Below are positions 9,267-15,039 of a stretch of 15,039 bases of DNA, piece after piece. The stretch's first letter is position 1; every line of letters begins with the position of its first letter. Under the pieces are notes generated by a model. It did not search any database and was not told the DNA's origin. It saw only the letters and a list, made by a program, of their open reading frames with translations. This DNA is from Gryganskiella cystojenkinii. Lineage: Eukaryota > Mortierellomycota > Mortierellomycetes > Mortierellales > Mortierellaceae. The position numbers and the translations under genes are program-made. The DNA lies in assembly GCA_015852425.1 (NCBI GenBank), contig JAAAIG010000385.1, positions 19,328 to 34,366 on the forward strand, given 5' to 3'.

Positions 9267-10252
9267 AGGCGGATTCTGTCGTAAGTCTGTTGATCTATAT
9301 CTCCGAGGCGTGCCTCGAATCTCTCTCCACAATCCAGCATGTCTGGTTACATTTTGCATTCGAACTTTGAAAGCATCGACTTTAACATGATCACTACTAA
9401 AACTTCACCGAAAACGACAAACCTACCTCTACTGCTATATTGGGGCTAAAGATACGATGGTAATGTTGAAAGGAGTTTTAATAGGACAAGAAAAACGAGA
9501 GATGAGCGAGGAAGTAACACCGTTCGTTCTTTTTGGTGCTGTTCTTCAGCTCGTGCAGCGATATCGAGTTTGTGTTGTGGGTGATCACAAAGGGATCATG
9601 GCCCTCAATCATCTTTGATCTCGGAATCGTCGGGTCAGTGGTCCTCAAGATTTAGTAGAGTTTTATACTGGAGAAATCGCGGACAAAGATATTGAGGATG
9701 ACTATCATCGTCATGGACAGGCACCCTGGGTGAGTCGAAGGTTTAAGATGCTTTACCGTTCGAAAGATCTCATCCAGGTTCTAGAACATTGTGTTTTCAC
9801 AACTGCCAAAGGAACTAATTTGTAGGAACGCGCCGTGTTGGCGTGGAGGCAGATTTGCGCCTGACGGGAGGTCGGCATCGTCAGTTACGCAACCTCAGAA
9901 GGTCGAGGGTCCTTCGTTACCGCTCAATGCCGTTGAGGTTGCTTCGCCACCTCCGAGTGATGTTGTATGGAGGGAAGGCACGGCAAAGTAGGCTCTCAGG
10001 TACTAGGCTGACTAGAGAAGATCGGTATGCCAAAGAGTTATCGATTCACCTCAAAATCGCTTAGTTTAGAGTTTATAATATTATAGATGTTTCCAAATTC
10101 AAGCAACAACCCTATTGTCCCTGGAAATGGAACACGCCAGAAGAAAAGGATGACTGCGGCCCACGCGCTTGCTTGCACAACGCGCGAATTAAATTATTTT
10201 GGTCGTTTTTTTTCTCGCCGACAATTCTCACATTACGGTCATTACCCTCGCA
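9267..10252. other. Stretch between the secreted-protein relic and the F-box gene
   Basis: Nearly 1 kb without an intact gene. It contains the decayed coding stretch described separately (9391-9825). Overlapping frames from 9791 to 10064 are Arg-rich and not convincing. An AT-rich TTTATAATATTATAG near 10071-10085 could be a promoter element for the F-box gene starting at 10253. Confidence 0.5.
9391..9825 (+). pseudogene. Unidentified decayed coding stretch
   Basis: One frame is open from 9391 to 9825 (145 codons) except for a TGA at 9616-9618 and the closing TAG at 9823. Composition looks protein-like, with pieces such as YIGAKDTMVML, QLVQRYRVCVVGDHKG, VEFYTGEIADKDIED and WVSRRFKMLYRSKDLIQ. 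Beyond 9825 the same frame reads ERAVLAWRQICA before more stops. I do not recognise the family and name no function. There is no obvious start codon context at the 5' end, so this is either the remains of a gene or chance. About seven stops would be expected in random sequence of this length. Confidence 0.3.
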
Positions 10253-11806
10253 ATGTCCAGTTCTCATCAACCACAGGAACAAAGGAACAACCTCCTTCAG
10301 GACCTGGAATCGAAAGGACGAAATGCTCTCACCATTTCACGGATCCTCTCTCTCGTCGGACTGCATTTGACTCGACATTCCTTAGCAGTGTCTTTACGCG
10401 TGTCTAAACAATGGCATTCGGTATTCCTCCCATTACTCTGGTCAGACATTCGAGTCTGTCGACGAAATTCCGAGAAGTATCCTTCATTCGAGTCTGTGCA
10501 GTCCCATGCCTCTCTTATCCGCAAGATTCATCTCCTGGGACAAGTCGGACCTCGCTTCGGGAACGACCTTCTCTGTCCAAATATCACAGAACTACACATC
10601 AATCATCACAAACCCACAACCTACTCAGCCTACGACTTTATTCGACGTCACCGCCACCAAGGCACCTTGGAAATAATCGCGGTCAGCCCACCAACTACTG
10701 AACAGTTGATCCTGGGTGCGATTGGGGGTTGTCCAAACCTTCGCACGTTACACCTTAGGAACTTGCGGATGACAAGTTCAAGGGAATGGATCCGAGTCTA
10801 CAAGCAACTCTGGACCCGTCTTCGTGTGCTTTCACTTCACGGATCTTGGAACCTGTCCCTGCTCCCAATCACTCTAATGCCAATATCAGCAGAGTTGCCG
10901 CCAGCCATGATCCAGGACCTCACCATCGTTACCGACGGATACGAAAACGAAGAGGCAGCATTGCTTGCCCACCTTTGGATCATCAAACAGTGTCCCAACC
11001 TGGTTCAGTTGCGGTGGTCGACCAAAGGATTCGATCTCGAACGAGGGCCTATGCACTTATTGACGGAGGCAATCAGATCCGAAAACCACCAATGGCCGCT
11101 GCTCAAGTCCTTGACCTTGCGACAGCCGTTTCTGAACGAGGATCTTGCGACTCTGATCGAAGGGATGCCTGAGCTGATGGATCTGGATCTCTCTGGCTCG
11201 AATTTTAACATCGACTCTTGGCTCACTTTGCAAAAGACACCACAATTGTTGCAGGCGATCAGAATTCTGGATCTGGAGTACTGCCGAGATATGCCCGGGT
11301 CAGTTATCCACGACATGATGTGCAGTTCCGCAATGCCGAGTCTTGAGGTCTTTCGTGCAGGATCAGTGGTTACAGATACGGACATCCTCAAGGACACTCG
11401 ACCCTGGCTCTGCACCGGTCTAAGGAAACTCACCGCTATCTTTGCGCTCGAGACATCTCGATCATCTCAGTCCATGATCTTGTCACGACTCTCGGCTCTG
11501 AGGAAACTGGAAGATTTACGGTTCTGTGGCGATAAGGGCTTGCCTCCCATTGTCCCTTCGGGCCAAGAGATCCGATTGAAAGTACAGGATGAGGATGAAG
11601 AGGAAAATGGAGGAGAAGGAGGAAGTTTGGATCAATTACGGCCTCTAGGCCTATTAACAAAATTCATTGTGCCCGCGGATGACTCGATCGTGTGGGGTCG
11701 ACAAGAGGCGCAATGGGTCCTGAAGAACTGGCCAAGATTGAAACGTTTAGTCGGGGTAAAGCTGCAGCCAGAAGCAAAGAATCTGTTCAGAGGAAAAATA
11801 TATTAA
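10253..11806 (+). CDS. F-box/leucine-rich-repeat protein
   Basis: Likely substrate-recognition subunit of an SCF (Skp1-Cul1-F-box) ubiquitin ligase; the target is unknown. Single exon, 517 residues from the ATG at 10253 (purine at -3). The open frame extends to 10199 but only through non-ATG codons. F-box at about residues 24-66: NALTISRILSLVG, LTRHSLAVSLRVSKQW, FLPLLW. Degenerate leucine-rich repeats follow, for example CPNITELHI, CPNLRTLHLRNL, RLRVLSLHG, CPNLVQLRW, LLKSLTL, MPELMDLDLSG, IRILDLEYC, MPSLEVFRAG and LRKLEDLRFCG. A short acidic insert (DEDEEENGGEGG) precedes the C-terminal EAQWVLKNWPRLKRL signature. A broken relative follows on the same strand about 0.5 kb downstream. Such genes are numerous in Mortierella-type fungi and evolve fast. 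Confidence 0.88.
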   Translation: MSSSHQPQEQRNNLLQDLESKGRNALTISRILSLVGLHLTRHSLAVSLRVSKQWHSVFLPLLWSDIRVCRRNSEKYPSFESVQSHASLIRKIHLLGQVGPRFGNDLLCPNITELHINHHKPTTYSAYDFIRRHRHQGTLEIIAVSPPTTEQLILGAIGGCPNLRTLHLRNLRMTSSREWIRVYKQLWTRLRVLSLHGSWNLSLLPITLMPISAELPPAMIQDLTIVTDGYENEEAALLAHLWIIKQCPNLVQLRWSTKGFDLERGPMHLLTEAIRSENHQWPLLKSLTLRQPFLNEDLATLIEGMPELMDLDLSGSNFNIDSWLTLQKTPQLLQAIRILDLEYCRDMPGSVIHDMMCSSAMPSLEVFRAGSVVTDTDILKDTRPWLCTGLRKLTAIFALETSRSSQSMILSRLSALRKLEDLRFCGDKGLPPIVPSGQEIRLKVQDEDEEENGGEGGSLDQLRPLGLLTKFIVPADDSIVWGRQEAQWVLKNWPRLKRLVGVKLQPEAKNLFRGKIY

Positions 11807-12279
11807 GCATACAATCGTTTAAGTCGTTACCACCAATACTCGCTATCGAGTTAATAATGACCCACCAATTAATTAAAAAAAGAAAAAAACTTGCACGCGA
11901 AAGCGCGTCAAAGAAGGGGACTTTTTACTTTCCAGAACCGACGAGTTTCTGCGTCAGAGCAGAGCTCGCGTTGATGAAGACATGGATTACACATGGACAG
12001 ATGAGGGGCAATAAAACGGTCGAGCAGACTTTCAGCAACTGCAAAAACGACAACTATGACCAAATAAATACCCACAAGTACCTGTGAAAATTAGTTTGCA
12101 CCAAGGAATAGTCAGCTATCGCATTTTTTGCGTCAAATCAATGTTCGTCATTCATCCCTTCATCACCATTATCATCATCGTTATCATTATCGAAGGCCTG
12201 GAATGTCATCTTCCGTTACAGACTGGCCAGTCAGCCACTCAGGCCAGTACACTTCAAGACTGAGCAGCACTCAAGAACA
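11807..12279. other. Gap between intact and broken F-box genes
   Basis: About 470 bases, AT-rich at first. A perfect 5-base hairpin ACGCG-AAAG-CGCGT lies at 11895-11908, and an ATC/ATT-rich simple stretch at about 12150-12190. The frame leading into the broken F-box gene is open from about 12190 but lacks an ATG. No gene seen. Confidence 0.5.
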
Positions 12280-13693
12280 GATGTCGAATGGGTGAAGTCA
12301 CCTTATCCCAGAGCTACTGCTCTTGACGGCCGAGTTCTTGGGTACGTGGTCCCTGGAAGGTGCCTCCGCGTATCAAAGTCGTGGTATGACATCTTTTTGT
12401 CGCTGTTTTGGCGCACGGTCGAGATCTTACCAACCACCAAGGAATCTTCCACCAGGAACCCCACAACGAAGCTCGTCCGTTGTCACGCCTCGTTCATCCG
12501 TAAGCTCTTCATCGACATTGATTTTCCCGAGGTCTTCTTGAAGGGGTTGTCCTACCCAAACCTGCGTCAGCTCACGATCCTAGAGAATGACTCGCCAGAG
12601 TGCTCGCTATCAGAGGAATTTATTCATGAACACAGGGCCACCTTGAGGACCTTACGACTCGACTATCCCATCTCTGACAAGCTTTTGACCTTGTTGGTAA
12701 AGCAGTGCCCGCGACTGCGGTCGCTGGAACCGTACGATCACCGCTCGAAGCCCGAGATGCAGACCTACGTGCTCTTATTGCGCCGTCTCCAGCAGTTGAA
12801 TCTCCAAGGACCGTTGCTCCGTGAACACAGCGACGTGAGAGGCCTTGAAGAATCGTTGTCAGAAATGACCACCCAGGAACAGGTGACGGAGCTCAGACTT
12901 GCCACTGTAGAAAGTGGTGTCACGATAACGTCCTCTCAGTTCATCTGTCCATGATCGAGAGCTGTCCTAATCTGAAGCGTCTCGAGTATATTTCACAGTA
13001 CCAGTACTCTGCAAAGGGAACGGTTCGTGGAGGTCACGCGTCGATCAAAAAAAAATAAATGGTGCCAACTGTCCGCGTTCAATTTTTCTCGAGTATCCTT
13101 CCGACCGGGTGACTTTGCATTCTTAATCGAGACTTTCCATCGATTGACATAGTTGGTAATGAAGGGTACAGGCTTTCTCTTGGAGGGACTTAAAACGATG
13201 GTCTCGCCATTTGGAGACGATCACAGTCCTGAATTTCCATTTTTGTCAAAGTTTAGTCGGGACCGTTATTCAAGACATGCTCGCTTCCAAACATAGAAAC
13301 GTTCAAGGCACACAAGATCATGGATACTGAGTTCACTCGGAAGGATAACCGTCCCTGGGCGTGTACTCGGTTGCGGTGCCTCTCGACTGCGTTCATGATT
13401 ACTTCCGATGAAGGTCTGGATGTGATTCTGGATCGACTCTCCAGACTGAATCGACTCGAGACATTGCAACTGAGTTTGGAGGAGAAGGGGCAACGGCGAC
13501 TGGAGCGTCTCCGATCACTTTCTCTTTCTGCGCATCGAGCGAGTTGTCTTTCGTGCACTGTGATCTTGAGGAGGTAAAATGGGTTCTGGAGATCCGACAT
13601 TTAAATGGATACGCGATGAGCCCGGAGGCCGAGCAATTGCTGAAAGAGACCGGTATCCGAATCGCTCTAAACCCTGACAGATATGAGGATTAA
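12280..13693 (+). pseudogene. Broken F-box/leucine-rich-repeat gene, relative of the upstream copy
   Basis: No usable ATG opens the N-terminal frame; the nearby ATGs at 12281 and 12289 run into stops within 5-13 codons. The frame from 12292 gives TALDGRVLGYVVP then GRCLRVSKSWYDIFLSLFW, an F-box missing about eight residues relative to the intact gene. LRR-like sequence (YPNLRQLTIL, CPRLRSLE, RLQQLNLQG) runs to a stop at 12952-12954. The signal resumes in another frame at 12945 (LSMIESCPNLKRLEYI) and stops at 13056-13058. A further decayed part leads to VIQDMLAS and then PNIETFKAH in a shifted frame. From 13320 the frame matches the intact protein (DNRPWACTRLRCL resembles DTRPWLCTGLRKL). The last shift, near 13565, gives EEVKWVLEIRHLNG, equivalent to EAQWVLKNWPRLKR, ending at TAA 13691-13693. 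Introns do not explain these breaks well. Confidence 0.82.
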
Positions 13694-13964
13694 AGCTCTA
13701 TGCTGATCAGCTCTGTCTCTTTATCCAGGCCATGTTCGTTCTTCCCCGGAAATTGGTGGCGACGAGTCAGAAAATGATCAAAGAAAAAAAAAAAAAACGC
13801 ACGTCACCCTTTGAGCTGACCCCTTAACTTTTCTGGTCTGGGTCTTTTGAAAGGGCGTTGTGGAGGTTTTCTTTTGATCCTTCTCCCTTTCATCAACAAC
13901 CAAAATCCAATCCAAATCTTCAGTTTACCTTTCTTGTTCTGACAAACCAAACCAAGCCAATCAA

Positions 13965-13988
13965 CCAACCAACCAACCAACCAACCAA
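13965..13988. repeat. CCAA tetranucleotide microsatellite, six units
   Basis: Six perfect CCAA units, preceded by CAA and followed by CAACAAC, in the DHH1 upstream region. Confidence 0.95.
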
Positions 13989-14039
13989 CAACAAAATAAC
14001 TACAACTGCAATACAACAGATCCACACCTAAAAAGTTAC

Positions 14040-14059
14040 TTTTCTTTTCTTTTCTTTTC
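14040..14059. repeat. TTTTC repeat, four units
   Basis: Four perfect TTTTC units in the pyrimidine-rich upstream region of DHH1. Such tracts are common near fungal transcription starts. Confidence 0.9.
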
Positions 14060-14345
14060 CTTATTTTTTTTTGATTCCGACGAGATCGCTCAATCCCTTG
14101 TCATTTGTTCCCACAGAAACGAGACACACACACAAACACAAGCGCACTCTCGTTGTCCATCCTTCCCTTTCTCACGCGACCCTTTTTCACAGCTCTCTTT
14201 TTATTATAATCCTCCTGTTTGAGTGAACAAAGAGACACCCGTCCTTGACTTCAACTCCACATCACCACCTCCTCGATCTCTCCCTCCTTTACTGCTCTCT
14301 CTCACCCGACCAAGGAAAAAAAACCCTCCCCTCCACTCTCCCGCC

Positions 14346-15039
14346 ATGGCCGCCAACCAACAACCGCACATGGCGTACGTACTCTTTTGCTTCATAATCT
14401 CTCTTTTTGTTTATCCCAAGGACGTCTACTCGAACCTCTAGACTAATCCTTGTATATTCTGTACATCCTTCTTCATCATAGACACGAAAACGACAATTGG
14501 AAGAAGCAACTCAATCTCCCTACAAAAGACTCCCGTCCCCAAACAGAGGTAATTTTTTTTATCAATTCCGAGCCAGAGCAAAACAAAATAGTCAGAACAA
14601 AGTCAGTCATCTAAACGCTCCCTTTTTGCGCACTCGATCATCTAGGATGTTACCGCCACCAAGGGGAATGAATTCGAAGACTACTTCCTGAAGCGCGAGC
14701 TCTTGATGGGCATTTTTGAAGCCGGCTTCGAACGCCCCTCGCCTATTCAGGAAGAGTCCATACCCATTGCTCTTGCTGGAAGAGATATCCTCGCCCGTGC
14801 CAAGAACGGTACCGGCAAGACCGCCGCCTTTGTCATCCCTTCCCTCGAAAAAATCAACCTCAAGAAGAACAAGGTCCAGGCCCTTCTCCTCGTCCCTACC
14901 CGTGAGCTTGCTCTCCAGACAGCCCAGGTTTGCAAGACCCTCGGTAAACATATGGGGGTCCAGGTCATGGTCACGACAGGAGGTACGACCCTCAAGGACG
15001 ATATCATGCGTCTTGCCGAGACTGTTCACATCATCGTCG
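14346..15039 (+). CDS. DHH1: DEAD-box RNA helicase Dhh1 (DDX6/Me31B family), 5' part
   Basis: Cytoplasmic ATP-dependent RNA helicase that promotes decapping, represses translation and builds P-bodies. Exons 14346-14374, 14482-14548 and 14646 to the window edge; introns of 107 bases (GTACGT...TAG) and 97 bases (GTAATT...TAG). Splicing joins [10 protein letters not shown] to [13 protein letters not shown] and then to [19 protein letters not shown], the family's N-terminal signature. Seen next: the Q motif ([16 protein letters not shown]), motif I AKNGTGKT, motif Ia PTRELALQ and the TGG of motif Ib. Motif II (DEAD) and the second RecA domain lie beyond the window. The start is supported by the short first exon fitting the frame and by the leader type. 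The gene appears intact as far as it can be read. Confidence 0.97.

Larger units (their letters stand above)
13694..14345 (+). promoter_or_regulatory. DHH1 upstream region and leader
   Basis: About 650 bases with no gene. It contains a run of 14 A at 13784-13797, a CCAA microsatellite, TTTTC repeats and a strongly pyrimidine- and CA-rich leader up to the ATG (CTCCCGCC before ATGG). TTTTTATTATAAT near 14199-14211 is an AT-rich candidate core promoter element. Small open frames here are low-complexity and were not called. Confidence 0.45.

Noticed and set aside
10199..10252. 18-codon upstream extension of the F-box protein
   Set aside because: It begins at TTG, not ATG. The ATG at 10253 is the first proper start before the F-box.
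11692..12087. 131-codon open frame overlapping the end of the F-box gene
   Set aside because: Its first part is a shifted reading of the F-box C-terminus and the rest is AT-rich spacer with no recognisable domain.
14414..14445. B-box-like GGTTCGAGTAG on the minus strand inside DHH1 intron 1
   Set aside because: Flanking bases do not form a T stem, and no A box or acceptor stem is found at the right distance.
14607..15029. 140-codon open frame on the minus strand
   Set aside because: It is the antisense shadow of the DHH1 helicase exon.
1..15039. CRISPR arrays, bacterial operons, prophage or toxin-antitoxin systems
   Set aside because: The window is intron-containing eukaryotic DNA; no spaced direct repeats, Shine-Dalgarno-led gene runs or phage genes were seen.

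Overview
The window looks like nuclear DNA of an early-diverging filamentous fungus. The best guess is Mucoromycota, probably Mortierellales. This rests on protein-coding genes split by short GT-AG introns of about 90-255 bases, CA-rich leaders before start codons, long low-complexity inserts in conserved proteins, and F-box/leucine-rich-repeat genes of a kind known to be expanded in that group. The taxon is an inference; no rRNA or other marker is present.

Layout. (1) 1-1471, plus strand: the 3' end of IRE1, the ER stress sensor kinase/RNase. (2) 1659-3852, minus strand: a complete four-exon gene for a 14-helix major facilitator exporter, convergent with IRE1. (3) 3853-6050: about 2.2 kb with no supportable gene, including an uninterrupted purine tract and small repeats. 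(4) 6051-7997, minus strand: a complete three-exon gene for an OS-9/Yos9-type ER lectin. (5) 8400-13700: a region of decayed or fast-evolving sequence. It holds a broken small secreted-protein gene (8879-9266), an unidentified decayed coding stretch (9391-9825), one intact F-box/LRR gene (10253-11806) and a broken F-box/LRR relative behind it (about 12280-13693). (6) 14346 to the end, plus strand: the 5' part of the DEAD-box helicase gene DHH1 (DDX6/Me31B family).

How the genes relate. IRE1 and the OS-9 lectin act on the same problem, unfolded glycoproteins in the ER. IRE1 senses the load and OS-9/Yos9 reads trimmed glycans and passes terminally misfolded proteins to the Hrd1 degradation complex. 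They lie about 4.6 kb apart, separated by the transporter gene and a gene-free stretch. I see no evidence that this is more than chance proximity. DHH1 works in cytoplasmic mRNA decapping and storage. The intact F-box protein should be a substrate adaptor of an SCF ubiquitin ligase. Two conserved blocks thus flank an accessory stretch where genes are dying.

I found no previously undescribed system. The most useful observations are the exact exon structures, an intron that splits the IRE1 RNase catalytic motif, and the relics between 8.8 and 13.7 kb.
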